This document shows, piece by piece, positions 24,721-33,299 of a stretch of DNA of 43,102 nt. Location of the stretch: the NCBI RefSeq assembly GCF_902499175.1, contig NZ_CABVQC010000077.1:1-43102 (forward strand). Reading direction: 5' to 3'. The position numbers were made by a program, and so were the translations under genes. Position 1 is the first letter of the stretch. Every line of letters starts with the position of its first letter. The stretch is from Burkholderia aenigmatica (GTDB taxonomy: Bacteria > Pseudomonadota > Gammaproteobacteria > Burkholderiales > Burkholderiaceae). The notes beneath the pieces were generated by a model, which saw nothing but the letters and a program-made list of their open reading frames with translations, was not told the DNA's origin and ran no database searches.

Positions 24721-25467
24721 TCAGAGGTGCTGCAGGCCGTCGAAATCGACGATCTGGACGTGGCGGCCCTGCATTTCGATCAGGCCGCGCTTCTGGAATT
24801 TCGACAGTGTGCGGCTGACCGTTTCGAGCGTCATGCCGAGGTAGCTGCCGATGTCTTCGCGCGTCATCCGCAGGTTGAACTCCGACGGCGAGTAACCGCG
24901 CTTCAGATAGCGCGACGATACGTCGAGCAGGAACGCGGCGACGCGTTCTTCGGCATTGAGCGAACCGAGCAGCATCGTTTGCGACGTTTCGCGCACGATC
25001 TGTTCGCTCATCAGCTTGTGCATGCGCAGCTGCATCGAACCGGCTTCCGAGCACAGCGTCTTGAGCGCGCTGTACGGGATCACGCAGACGGAGCTGTCTT
25101 CCAGCGCGACCGCGGTGCGCGGATGCGTGTCGTCGCAGATGCCGTCGAGGCCGAGCGCTTCGCCGGCGAGATGCAGGCCGGTGACCTGCTCGCGGCCGTC
25201 GTGGCGCGTCGCGACGGTTTTCAGCGAACCCGAACGCACCGCGTACAGGTTGTCGAATGCGTCGCCTTCGCGGAACAGCGCTTCGCCGCGCTTGACGGGG
25301 CGCGCCGCGCAGATGACCGACTCGAGGCGACTGAGCGCTTCGGGCGCCAGGCCCTGCGGCATGCACAGGTGCCGCATGGCGCACGTCGAGCAGTGCGCAG
25401 CCTGGCGAGGAGCCCAACTGCCCGCATGAGGCGTGGCGGCGGGACGTGTAGCGACGGGCGTCAGCAT
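24721..25467 (-). CDS. FNR-type (Crp/Fnr) oxygen-responsive regulator
   Basis: 248 aa: N-terminal cysteines in HCSTCAMRHLC (C26, C29, C35; spacing C-x2-C-x5-C) plus C111 in LDGICDD, the four ligands for an oxygen-labile [4Fe-4S] cluster. Then a cNMP-binding-like barrel, dimer helix and a C-terminal HTH (MTREDIGSYLGMTLETVSRTL) with the E-xx-SR recognition pattern that reads TTGAT half-sites. It should activate microaerobic genes. The gene lies 103 bp downstream of the universal stress protein gene on the same strand, a neighbour type often in FNR regulons. No clear TTGAT-N4-ATCAA box was seen here. Confidence 0.92.
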   Translation of the reverse strand: MLTPVATRPAATPHAGSWAPRQAAHCSTCAMRHLCMPQGLAPEALSRLESVICAARPVKRGEALFREGDAFDNLYAVRSGSLKTVATRHDGREQVTGLHLAGEALGLDGICDDTHPRTAVALEDSSVCVIPYSALKTLCSEAGSMQLRMHKLMSEQIVRETSQTMLLGSLNAEERVAAFLLDVSSRYLKRGYSPSEFNLRMTREDIGSYLGMTLETVSRTLSKFQKRGLIEMQGRHVQIVDFDGLQHL

Positions 25468-25570
25468 GATCGTTTACTCCGGCGTTGAATCGACGGAATC
25501 ATTGTCCCACCGCAACTTGCCGGTGTCGGGTGACAAAACGTCGCGACCGGCCGCGCATGCCGACCGCCGT

Positions 25571-26038
25571 TCATGCAGCTGGTTCGTCGACGTTGGCGGC
25601 CGCCGGAATCAGCAGCACGGGCAGCGTGGCGTGGCGTACGCATTGCTCGGCGATGCTGCCGAGCACGAGGCGGCGGAACCCGCGGCGGCCGTGCGTGCCG
25701 AGCACGATGAGATCGGCATCGAACGCTTTCGCGCCGTCGAGGATCAGCGACGATACGTCGTTGAGCGACGTCGCTTCGCTCAGCTTCGTCTCGCCTTTCA
25801 CGCCCGCTGCCTGCATCAGCGTCGTGAAATCCTTCGCGAGTGCGTTGCCCTGCGCGACGAGCTGATCGCGCAGCACGGACGGATCGTAGCCGGGCACGTT
25901 GTAGTAGATCGCAGCGTTCTCGACGACGTAGAACGGTTGCAGCTCGGCGCCGTGTGATTTCGCGAGCGCCAGCGCGGCATCGAACGCATGGCGGGACGTG
26001 TCGCTGCCGTCGACGGCAACCAGAATACGCTTGTACAT
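25571..26038 (-). CDS. universal stress protein A family
   Basis: 155-aa single UspA domain beginning MYKRILVAVDGSDTSRHAF. The ATP-binding loop G-2x-G-9x-G-S is complete (GTHGRRGFRRLVLGS), so it is of the nucleotide-binding class. The ATG at 26038 is chosen because the frame further upstream is arginine/alanine-rich shadow sequence. Cytoplasmic; role in stress or low-oxygen survival is inferred from family and the FNR-type neighbour. Confidence 0.93.
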   Translation of the reverse strand: MYKRILVAVDGSDTSRHAFDAALALAKSHGAELQPFYVVENAAIYYNVPGYDPSVLRDQLVAQGNALAKDFTTLMQAAGVKGETKLSEATSLNDVSSLILDGAKAFDADLIVLGTHGRRGFRRLVLGSIAEQCVRHATLPVLLIPAAANVDEPAA

Positions 26039-26603
26039 AGTGTCTCCGAGTGGCGGGTTGAAACGAAGTCGGCCGGATGGCCGATCGGGCGGGGCAATGC
26101 ACACTGCTGCGAGGCAGAGTAAACCAATGGCCGGGACTTTGCAGTGAGATGCCGGCCGTGCCGCTGCCGTTTCTGCGGCGCACGGCCATGCGCGTGGCGC
26201 ATGCTGCGCCGCGCGCCGTGTGACGTGCAGCGTGGTCGCCGCCGCCGTTCGCAGCGTCGCCCGGATGGCATGTGCAAGCATCGGTGTTGCGTGCGGCACG
26301 TGCACCCGCATCGCCGCGCACGCTGGTCGCATCGACACGGCGCGACAGTCACGCGGACGCATTGCCGCCATCGCCATTCAATCGCAACCGTGCCGTTTCG
26401 ACATGACCTCGATCAACGCATGTGCGTTGGTGCGATTCACGGCATGCATGAAATCGCCGGTGCCGCTACGCGGAATCGTCCGCTGTTGCAGCGCGCGGTT
26501 ACCCGTGCGCGGTCGGCGCACAGTGGCGCGCGCCGATCCTCGGCCATCGGCTGTCGGCCGATGCCGGTTCGCAAACGAACGATCGATTCAAACGCCGCGC
26601 CCG
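26039..26603. other. 565-bp intergenic stretch, no gene seen
   Basis: Upstream region of the universal stress protein gene. Long open frames cross it on both strands but have arginine/cysteine/histidine-rich shadow composition. No FNR box, tRNA or strong hairpin with T-run was found. Confidence 0.5.
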
Positions 26604-27014
26604 CTACCTCGGTACGGACGTCAGCTCGAATACGCGCTCCGGCCGCCGCTGGTGGCCGGGCCAGTACGCGCTGCCGTACATCCGGTGGACGGGGCCGAAC
26701 AGCGCATCGCTCATGGGCTGCGGCGCGTCGAAGCCTTTCTCGACCACCATGTAGCCCGCGCGCAGCGCGAACGCCGGATGATTGCCGCCGGGGCGGCTGT
26801 CGAAACCGGCGAAGCCGTCGCCGGCTTCCGGCATCGCATTGACGAGCGACGCGTTGCTGCGCGTGATCTCGTCGGGCGAGATCGGTCCGCCGCCGGCGAG
26901 GCGCGCCGCCTCGCGGTTCTTGCCGTCGGTGTCGACCGTACTGTCGTGCGTGTCGTCGTTGTCGAGCTCGATGCTGCGCGGACGCGGACGATCGGTTTGA
27001 CCGGATGTTTCCAT
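26604..27014 (-). CDS. hypothetical protein (136 aa)
   Basis: Hydrophilic protein starting METSGQTDRPRPRSIELD, with an acidic N-terminal third (DNDDTHDSTVDTDGKN) and a GFDSRPGGNHPAFALRAGY segment. No signal peptide or membrane helix. GGAGAG lies about 9 nt before the ATG at 27014; the longer frame to 27128 has shadow-like composition. Family not recognised; it looks like a conserved Burkholderia cytoplasmic protein. Confidence 0.65.
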   Translation of the reverse strand: METSGQTDRPRPRSIELDNDDTHDSTVDTDGKNREAARLAGGGPISPDEITRSNASLVNAMPEAGDGFAGFDSRPGGNHPAFALRAGYMVVEKGFDAPQPMSDALFGPVHRMYGSAYWPGHQRRPERVFELTSVPR

Positions 27015-27292
27015 CGCGGCTCTCCTCGCGGCGAAGCGTGCCGGATCGAAGCAAATCCCGTTCCGGGCGTGACGGGAAAAGGCGCGCGGGCGATCGCCGC
27101 GGTCGCGCGACGCGCACTGATTTGTCATGATTTATTTCAGCTAGAACACCCGTTTTCTACAGAGTATGATTCTTTTCCTGCGAAGCGGCGACAGGGGATT
27201 CGGTCGCGCCGCCTCTGCCCGCGCCGGGGGGCCGCAGCACCCTTTAAGACGGGTAGTGAACAACAAAGCAAGGGACTAGAGGTGGCGGATTC

Positions 27293-27526
27293 ATGCAAGC
27301 GACTACTGCCTTCACGCACCGCGGTTATCTGTTGAACTGCGCGCCCGCGCGCGCCAGTGACGGTTCGTTCAAACCCTACGTCGTGATCTCCCGATCGAGC
27401 GACGGGGAGCTCGTTGCGAACCGGTTTTTTCCGATCGAGCTCCAGTTTCACGACGAAGGCGCCGCGATCGCGCACGCGCGCGACTGGGCCGTCCGGTGGA
27501 TCGACGCGAGCAGCATCACGATCTGA
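27293..27526 (+). CDS. small hypothetical protein (77 aa)
   Basis: Begins MQATTAFTHRGYLLNC and contains VISRSSDGELVANRFFPIE followed by a helix ending in ARDWAVRWIDAS. It looks like a compact alpha/beta single-domain protein. GAGGTGG lies 8 nt before the ATG. No family name is certain; proteins of this shape are common as conserved hypotheticals in Burkholderia. Confidence 0.7.
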   Translation: MQATTAFTHRGYLLNCAPARASDGSFKPYVVISRSSDGELVANRFFPIELQFHDEGAAIAHARDWAVRWIDASSITI

Positions 27527-27663
27527 CGCCGCCGCGATTCGGCGCCATCGGCCGTCCGGCCGATCCCCGGCGTGCCGCTGCGGGACAAAAAACGCGGTAA
27601 TCTTGCGGAACCCGTCACTTTATTAGCGGCCGTGCGACCGAGCGCGGCTGCCTGCATTGGCAT

Positions 27664-28584
27664 ATGTCGACATCACCCGCCCGTCAGTGGGGCCTTGAAG
27701 AAATCGTTGCCGGCTTGCGCGAGTCGCGCGAGGAACTCCATCGCACGCGCCATCCGCGCGGCATCCGCGAACTGCCGTCGCGCGATGCGATCTGCAAGAT
27801 TGTGACCGGCCTGCGCGCGTCGATGTTTCCGACGCACTACGGCGCACCGGATCTGACCGACGAAAGCGTCGACTTCTACGTCGGCCACACGCTCGAAAGC
27901 ACGCTGCGCATTTTGTCCGAACAGATCCGCCGTGCGCTGCCGTTCCTGCCCGAGCATGTCGATACACCGTTCGCCGAGCTCGACGAACGCGCGTTCGAAA
28001 TCGCGCGCGAATTCGGCCGGCAGTTGCCGGCGGTCCGCGCGCTGCTCGTCAGCGATATCCAGGCCGCGTATGCGGGCGATCCGGCCGCGCAGCACATCAC
28101 CGAGATCCTGCTGTGCTACCCCGGCGTGCTGGCGATGATGCACCACCGGCTCGCGCACGCGCTGCACCAGCTTGGGGTGCCGCTGCTTGCGCGGTTCATC
28201 AATGAAATCGCCCACTCGGCTACCGGCATCGACATCCACCCGGGCGCGCAGATCGGCCCGAGCTTCTTCATCGACCACGGCACGGGCGTCGTGATCGGCG
28301 AGACCGCGATCATCGGCGAGCGCGTGCGCGTGTATCAGGCCGTCACGCTCGGCGCGAAGAGCTTCCCGGCCGATGGCGAAGGTGCGCTGGTCAAGGGCAA
28401 TGCGCGGCACCCGATCGTCGAGGACGACGTGGTGATCTATGCGGGCGCGACGATTCTCGGCCGCGTGACGATCGGGCGCGGCTCGGTGATCGGCGGCAAC
28501 GTGTGGCTCACGCACAGCGTGCCGGCCGGCACGAGCGTCGCGCAAGGCAAGGTGCGGGAAGGCGGGAGCGCCGAGAAACCGTAA
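27664..28584 (+). CDS. epsC: serine O-acetyltransferase, EpsC type
   Basis: 306-aa enzyme acetylating L-serine with acetyl-CoA to O-acetylserine for cysteine synthesis. An N-terminal helical domain (about 1-170) precedes a left-handed beta-helix of hexapeptide repeats (DIHPGAQIGPSFFIDHGTGV, then VVIGETAIIGERV, VIYAGATILGRVTIG). Catalytic His residues are visible in FIDHGTG and GNARHPIVED. Length and the VYQAVTLGAKSFP segment fit the EpsC/SrpH subgroup rather than CysE. A strong GC hairpin separates it from the convergent SDR gene. No cysK is adjacent. Confidence 0.88.
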   Translation: MSTSPARQWGLEEIVAGLRESREELHRTRHPRGIRELPSRDAICKIVTGLRASMFPTHYGAPDLTDESVDFYVGHTLESTLRILSEQIRRALPFLPEHVDTPFAELDERAFEIAREFGRQLPAVRALLVSDIQAAYAGDPAAQHITEILLCYPGVLAMMHHRLAHALHQLGVPLLARFINEIAHSATGIDIHPGAQIGPSFFIDHGTGVVIGETAIIGERVRVYQAVTLGAKSFPADGEGALVKGNARHPIVEDDVVIYAGATILGRVTIGRGSVIGGNVWLTHSVPAGTSVAQGKVREGGSAEKP

Positions 28585-28588
28585 CGCG

Positions 28589-28614
28589 GCGCGCGGCCGT
28601 CGGCCGCCGCGCGC
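28589..28614. terminator. GC hairpin between convergent genes
   Basis: A perfect 9-bp GC-only stem, GCGCGCGGC / GCCGCGCGC, with an 8-nt loop lies 5 bp after the acetyltransferase stop and 7 bp before the end of the convergent SDR gene. It lacks a T-run. Confidence 0.5.
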
Positions 28615-28620
28615 GTGCGG

Positions 28621-29424
28621 TCAGTGCTTGCCGTCGGGCGCGCGGTGCTTGTACAGCACGTCCTGGTCGACGCGGATCAGGTTCTGCCCTGCATCGACGA
28701 CGAAATCCACGCCGTTGTACGCGTTGCCCGTCAGCATCAGGATCGCGCTCGCGACGTCGTCGGGGCCTGCGATGCGCGCGAGCGGCGTCGATGCGCGGCT
28801 CGCGTGTTCGAAGTCGGCCTGCGTCTGGTCGTCGCTCGGCAGCATCAGCCCGGGGAATACCGCGTTCACGCGCAGCACGGGCGCGGACGACAGCGCGAGC
28901 ATCTGCGTGAGGTTGCCGAGCGCGGCTTTCGCGACCGTATAGCTGAAATGGTCGCGGTGAAAGTTTTCCTTGATCTTCTGGTCGACCACATTCACGACGA
29001 CACCCTGCGTGCCGGCCGCGCGGGCCCGTTCGTAGAACGCGCGCGTGAGCAGGATCGGCGCGCGGCAGTTGACGGCCCACGCCTGGTCGAATGCCGCGAG
29101 GTCGAAGCTCGGGAAATGGTCCTGCCAGAATACCGACGCATTGTTGACGAGCACGTCGAGGCGCCCGAAGCGCGCATACACCTGGTCGATCAGCGCGGTG
29201 ATCTGCGCGGCATCCGACAGATCGGCCTGCAACGCAACCGAATCGTGCCCGCGTTCGGCGATCGCGCGGGCCGCCGCCTGCGCGGCATCGGCCGAACGGT
29301 CGTAATGCACCGCGGTGCGATAGCCGTGCGCGGCGAAATACTCGGCGAACGCGCGCCCGGCCCGGCGCGCAGCGCCGGTCACGAGCACGACGGGCGCGTG
29401 CGCCGCTTGCTTCGTCTGCTCCAT
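28621..29424 (-). CDS. SDR, FolM-like pteridine (dihydromonapterin) reductase
   Basis: 267-aa SDR. The N-terminal motif is VTGAARRAG, where RR replaces the usual glycine pair; this is typical of pteridine reductases (FolM/PTR1) that use NADPH. Catalytic YTVAKAALG and NNASVFWQDHF are present. The ATG overlaps the stop of folE by 1 nt (TAATG), so translation is coupled. FolE makes 7,8-dihydroneopterin triphosphate; a FolM-like partner would reduce dihydromonapterin or dihydrofolate, giving a tetrahydropterin cofactor, for example for phenylalanine hydroxylase. The substrate is inferred from motif and context. Confidence 0.82.
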   Translation of the reverse strand: MEQTKQAAHAPVVLVTGAARRAGRAFAEYFAAHGYRTAVHYDRSADAAQAAARAIAERGHDSVALQADLSDAAQITALIDQVYARFGRLDVLVNNASVFWQDHFPSFDLAAFDQAWAVNCRAPILLTRAFYERARAAGTQGVVVNVVDQKIKENFHRDHFSYTVAKAALGNLTQMLALSSAPVLRVNAVFPGLMLPSDDQTQADFEHASRASTPLARIAGPDDVASAILMLTGNAYNGVDFVVDAGQNLIRVDQDVLYKHRAPDGKH

Positions 29425-30056
29425 TACGTATTCGTCAGGTTCACTGACGAAGGATTCGCGACGATCGACAGGAATTCGCGCCGCGTCGACGGATCGGTGC
29501 GGAACGTGCCGAGCATGCGCGACGTGACCATCTCGACCCCCGGCTTGTGCACGCCGCGCGTCGAGATGCACTGGTGCGCGGCTTCGAGGATCACGCCGAC
29601 GCCCTTCGGCTGCAGCACGTCGAACAGCGTGTCGGCGATCTGCACGGTCATCTTTTCCTGGATCTGCAGGCGCTTCGCGAACGCGTCGACGAGGCGCGCA
29701 AGCTTCGAGATGCCGACCACGCGATGATTCGGCAGATACGCGACGTGCGCGCGGCCGATGATCGGCACCATGTGGTGCTCGCAGTAGCTCTCGAAGCGGA
29801 TGTCCTTCAGCACGATCATTTCATCGTAGCCGTCGACTTCGCTGAACGTGCGCGCGAGGATGTCGCGCGGCTCCAGCGCATAGCCGGCGAAGAATTGCTC
29901 GTACGCGCGCACGACGCGTGCGGGCGTGTCGATCAGGCCTTCGCGCGCGGGGTCGTCGCCGGCCCAGCGCAACAGCACGCGAACCGCGTCTTCTGCTTCT
30001 TCACGGCTCGGGCGGGATGCGGCCGGCTCGGGCCGCGCGGACTTCTTTTTAGCCAT
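29424..30056 (-). CDS. folE: GTP cyclohydrolase I
   Basis: 210-aa enzyme converting GTP to 7,8-dihydroneopterin triphosphate, first step of folate and tetrahydropterin synthesis. Zinc and catalytic residues are seen in ESYCEHHMVPIIGRAHVAYL (Cys, His-His) and AAHQCISTRGV (second Cys). The N-terminal extension (MAKKKSARPEPAASRP) is lysine-rich and disordered. The stop overlaps the FolM-like gene by 1 nt. The upstream neighbour is a LysR gene on the same strand, 89 bp away; no regulatory link is evident. Confidence 0.95.
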   Translation of the reverse strand: MAKKKSARPEPAASRPSREEAEDAVRVLLRWAGDDPAREGLIDTPARVVRAYEQFFAGYALEPRDILARTFSEVDGYDEMIVLKDIRFESYCEHHMVPIIGRAHVAYLPNHRVVGISKLARLVDAFAKRLQIQEKMTVQIADTLFDVLQPKGVGVILEAAHQCISTRGVHKPGVEMVTSRMLGTFRTDPSTRREFLSIVANPSSVNLTNT

Positions 30057-30145
30057 CTATCTGCTCCATCGAATGCCGCCGCCGGGGCGGCGCGGAATCC
30101 GGGCATTGTTTCATGCTTTTGCGGGTCGCGTGTGGGGCCCGGCAT

Positions 30146-31072
30146 TCACCTCGGCCATTCGTCCTGCTCGTCGTTGAACAGCGACGCGACCACGCCGCGC
30201 AGCCACGCAGTGCGCGGATCGTTGTGGTACTTGCGATGCCAGTGCTGCTTCAGGTCGAAGCGCGGCAGCGCGAGCGGCGGTTCGACGGGCACGATGAACG
30301 CGTGTTCGGCCGCGTACGCATAACCGATCGCGTGCGGCACCGTCGCGATCAGGTCGGTGCGGCTCAGGATAAACGGCAGGCTCATGAAGTGCGGCGTCTC
30401 GAGCACCGCGCGGCGCTGCATGCGCTGCTTCGCGAGGTACTTCTCGAGCACTTCCTGGCTGCGGCCTTCGGCGCGCACCACCGCGTGCCCGCACGTGAGG
30501 AACTGCTCGACCGTGAACGGCGGCGCCTGCTCGAACGGATGGCCGCGCCGCATCAGGCATACGAACCGGTGCGTGAACAGCCGCTGCTGAAAGAAGTTGT
30601 TGCCGTCGAGATCGGGAAAGTAGCCGACCGCGAGATCGATCGTCCCGGCTTCGAGGCCGCGACCGACCTCGTCGTGCGCGAGCGAGACCGAGCGCAGGTT
30701 CGCATGCGGCGCGCGCGTCGCGAACGCCTGCAGCAGCTTCGGCAGGAACACGATCTCGCCGACGTCCGACAGCGCGATCGAGAACGTATGCGTGCTCACG
30801 GCCGGGTCGAAGTCGTGCGGCGCGACGAGGCCGCGCTCGATCTGCGCGAGCGCGTCGCGGGCGGCCGGCAGCAGCGCGAGCGCACGCGGCGTCGGCTCCA
30901 TCCCGCGCGACGTTCGCACGAACAGCGGATCGCCGAAATACTCGCGCAGGCGGCCGAGCGCCGTGCTCACGCGCGGCTGGCTGACGCCGAGCAGATCGCC
31001 TGCGCGGCTCACGTTGCGCGTGTCGTCGAGCGCGACGAGATAGGGAATGAGGTTCAGATCGAGCGCATCCAT
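30146..31072 (-). CDS. LysR-family regulator divergent from pobA
   Basis: 308 aa. HTH near the N-terminus (VSRAGDLLGVSQPRVSTALGRLREYFG) with the NodD/LinR-style start MDALDLNLIPYLVALDDTRN, then an effector domain. Divergent from pobA with 116 bp between starts, so it is the likely 4-hydroxybenzoate-responsive activator of pobA. In other genera the pobA regulator is IclR- or AraC-type, so this is a LysR alternative. A possible site is the A/T-rich GTATACAACATAT around 31098-31110. Confidence 0.85.
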   Translation of the reverse strand: MDALDLNLIPYLVALDDTRNVSRAGDLLGVSQPRVSTALGRLREYFGDPLFVRTSRGMEPTPRALALLPAARDALAQIERGLVAPHDFDPAVSTHTFSIALSDVGEIVFLPKLLQAFATRAPHANLRSVSLAHDEVGRGLEAGTIDLAVGYFPDLDGNNFFQQRLFTHRFVCLMRRGHPFEQAPPFTVEQFLTCGHAVVRAEGRSQEVLEKYLAKQRMQRRAVLETPHFMSLPFILSRTDLIATVPHAIGYAYAAEHAFIVPVEPPLALPRFDLKQHWHRKYHNDPRTAWLRGVVASLFNDEQDEWPR

Positions 31073-31188
31073 CGCCAGGCCAGTATCGTCAAAACGTATA
31101 CAACATATCTCCTGAATCGCGTTGCCGCATAGTCGGGAAAGCGCTCAAATGTGTTCCACGATTCGAATTAATGTTCAGGAGACGAACA

Positions 31189-32421
31189 ATGCGCACCCAA
31201 GTCGCGATCATCGGCGCCGGTCCGTCCGGCCTTCTGCTGTCCCATCTGCTGCGCCTGCAAGGCGTCGATTCCATCCTCGTCGAAGCGCGTTCGCGCGAAT
31301 ACTGCGAGAACCGCATCCGTGCCGGCGTGCTGGAGCAGGGCACGGTCGACACGCTGAACGAAGCCGGCCTCGGCGACCGGATGCGTCGCGAAGGGCTCGA
31401 ACATCACGGCATCGAGCTGCTGTTCTCGGGCCAGCGCCATCGCATCGACCTGTCCGCGCTCACCGGCGGGCGCGCGATCACCGTCTACAGCCAGCATGAA
31501 GTCGTGCGCGACCTGATCGCGGCCGGTGTCGAGCATGGTCACGCGATGCACTTCGAAGTGAGCGACGTCGCGTTGCACGACGTTGAAGGCGAGCACCCGT
31601 TCGTCACGTTCAAGCATGCCGACGGCCGCGAGGACCGCATCGACTGCGACTACATCGCCGGCTGCGACGGCTTCCACGGCATCGCGCGCCAGACGATTCC
31701 GGCCGAGCGGCTGAACACGTTCGAGCGCGTCTATCCGTTCGCGTGGCTCGGCATCCTCGCCGACGCGGCGCCGTCGCTCGACGAGCTCGTCTACGCGCAT
31801 CACGACAACGGTTTCGCGCTGTTCTCGATGCGCTCGCCGACGGTCACGCGCCTGTACCTGCAATGCAAGCCCGACGAAGACCTCACCGAATGGTCCGACA
31901 CGCGGATCTGGGACGAATTGCACACGCGCTTCTCGAACGACACGGGCTGGACGCCGACCGAGGGCCGGATCACGCAGAAAAGCGTGACGCCGATGCGCAG
32001 CTTCGTATCCGAGACGATGCAGCACGGTTGCCTGTTCCTCGCCGGCGACGCCGCGCACATCGTGCCGCCGACCGGCGCGAAGGGGATGAACCTCGCGGTG
32101 GCCGACGTCCGCGCGCTGTCCCGCGCGCTCGGTGCGCGCTACCGCAACGGCGACGCGACGCTGCTCGACACGTATTCGGCGACCTGCCTCGAGCGCGTGT
32201 GGCGCGCCGAGCACTTCTCGTATTTCATGACGAACATGCTGCACGCGTCGCCGGAAGACTCGCCGTTCGTCAATCGCCTGAAGTTTGCCGAGCTGAAATA
32301 TGTGACGCGCTCGCGGGCCGCTGCGCAGGCGCTCGCCGAAAACTACGTCGGGCTGCCGTTCGACGATGCGGCGGCCCCCGAGGGAACCCGCCTTGACAAC
32401 GCGCTGTGCGCGACTCTATGA
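31189..32421 (+). CDS. pobA: 4-hydroxybenzoate 3-monooxygenase
   Basis: 410-aa FAD monooxygenase that hydroxylates 4-hydroxybenzoate to protocatechuate with NADPH and O2. FAD motif AIIGAGPSGLLLSHLLRLQG, the DG motif in YIAGCDGFHG, and GDAAHIVPPTGAKGMNLAV are all present; substrate-site SMRSPTVTRLYLQ matches the PobA family. The start at 31189 is preceded by AGGAGAC; an ATG at 31171 would add six residues and lacks such a site. Product feeds the pca genes that follow 142 bp later. Confidence 0.95.
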   Translation: MRTQVAIIGAGPSGLLLSHLLRLQGVDSILVEARSREYCENRIRAGVLEQGTVDTLNEAGLGDRMRREGLEHHGIELLFSGQRHRIDLSALTGGRAITVYSQHEVVRDLIAAGVEHGHAMHFEVSDVALHDVEGEHPFVTFKHADGREDRIDCDYIAGCDGFHGIARQTIPAERLNTFERVYPFAWLGILADAAPSLDELVYAHHDNGFALFSMRSPTVTRLYLQCKPDEDLTEWSDTRIWDELHTRFSNDTGWTPTEGRITQKSVTPMRSFVSETMQHGCLFLAGDAAHIVPPTGAKGMNLAVADVRALSRALGARYRNGDATLLDTYSATCLERVWRAEHFSYFMTNMLHASPEDSPFVNRLKFAELKYVTRSRAAAQALAENYVGLPFDDAAAPEGTRLDNALCATL

Positions 32422-32430
32422 TCGGCCATC

Positions 32431-32464
32431 GTTCGCTAATCGAATCTAGGTTCGAATAGCGAAC
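32431..32464. promoter_or_regulatory. 34-bp near-perfect palindrome upstream of pcaI, probable PcaR-type operator
   Basis: The sequence reads GTTCGCTAATCGAAT, CTAG, GTTCGAATAGCGAAC. The whole folds as a dyad with only one mismatched pair. Each half is itself a GTTCG-N5-CGAA(C/T) site. From memory, the P. putida PcaR (IclR family) site upstream of pcaI is GTTCGATAATCGCAC, which is close to the left half. It lies 100-133 bp before the pcaI start. The regulator itself is not in this window. Confidence 0.7.
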
Positions 32465-32563
32465 AAATACCGGGATCGAGATCGGCCCCGGCGCGGCACG
32501 CGGCACGCGCGTGTCCCCTCGACAGGCCGCGCATCGAGCCGCGGGTTCGTATCAGGAAGAGAC

Positions 32564-33280
32564 ATGGTCAACAAGATTTTCGAATCGCTTCAGTCGGCGG
32601 TGGCCGACATCCACGACGGCGCGACAATCATGATCGGCGGCTTCGGCACGGCCGGCATGCCGTCCGAGCTGATCGACGCGCTGATCGAACAGGGCGCGCG
32701 CGACCTGACGATCGTCAACAACAACGCGGGCAACGGCGAGACGGGCCTCGCGGCGCTGCTCAAGGCGAAGCAGGTGCGCAAGATCATCTGCTCGTTCCCG
32801 CGCCAGAGCGACTCGCAGGTGTTCGACGGGCTGTACCGTGCCGGCGAGATCGAGCTGGAGCTCGTGCCGCAGGGCAACCTCGCGGAGCGTATCCGCGCCG
32901 CGGGCGCCGGCATCGGCGGTTTCTTCACGCCGACCGGTTACGGCACCAAGCTCGCGGAAGGCAAGGAAACGCGCGTGATCGACGGCAAGCCGTATGTGTT
33001 CGAGACGCCGATCCATGCCGATTTCGCGCTCGTGAAGGCGTACAAGGGCGATCGCTGGGGCAATCTCGTGTATCGCAAGACCGCGCGCAACTTCGGGCCG
33101 ATCATGGCGAGCGCCGCGAAGGTCGCGATCGTGCAGGTGTCGGAAGTCGTGCCGCTCGGCGCGCTGAACCCGGAACACATCGTGACGCCGGGCATTTTCG
33201 TCCAGCGCATCGTCGAGGTGCCGCAGGCCGCGCATGCGGCCGAGCTGGCCGCCGAACACGCCACGTCCCAAGCCGCCTGA
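32564..33280 (+). CDS. pcaI: 3-oxoadipate CoA-transferase subunit A
   Basis: 238-aa alpha subunit of succinyl-CoA:3-oxoadipate CoA-transferase, which activates 3-oxoadipate. Family I CoA-transferase features: IMIGGFGTAGMPSELIDAL near the N-terminus, NNNAGNGETGLAALL, and GNLVYRKTARNFGPIMA. First gene of pcaIJ-B-D-C-K, about 100 bp after the palindromic operator. AGGAAGAG lies 5 nt before the ATG. Closely related acetoacetate transferases are possible, but the pca context favours 3-oxoadipate. Confidence 0.93.
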   Translation: MVNKIFESLQSAVADIHDGATIMIGGFGTAGMPSELIDALIEQGARDLTIVNNNAGNGETGLAALLKAKQVRKIICSFPRQSDSQVFDGLYRAGEIELELVPQGNLAERIRAAGAGIGGFFTPTGYGTKLAEGKETRVIDGKPYVFETPIHADFALVKAYKGDRWGNLVYRKTARNFGPIMASAAKVAIVQVSEVVPLGALNPEHIVTPGIFVQRIVEVPQAAHAAELAAEHATSQAA

Positions 33281-33299
33281 GCGCCCGAGGAGCATTCAA

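Noticed and set aside
26144..27335. Long plus-strand frames between the stress-protein and acetyltransferase genes
   Set aside because: Cys/Arg/His-rich shadow composition, overlapping the better-supported minus-strand hypothetical gene.
27547..27564. Hairpin ATCGGCCG-TC-CGGCCGAT as a terminator
   Set aside because: Two-base loop and no following T-run; too weak to call.
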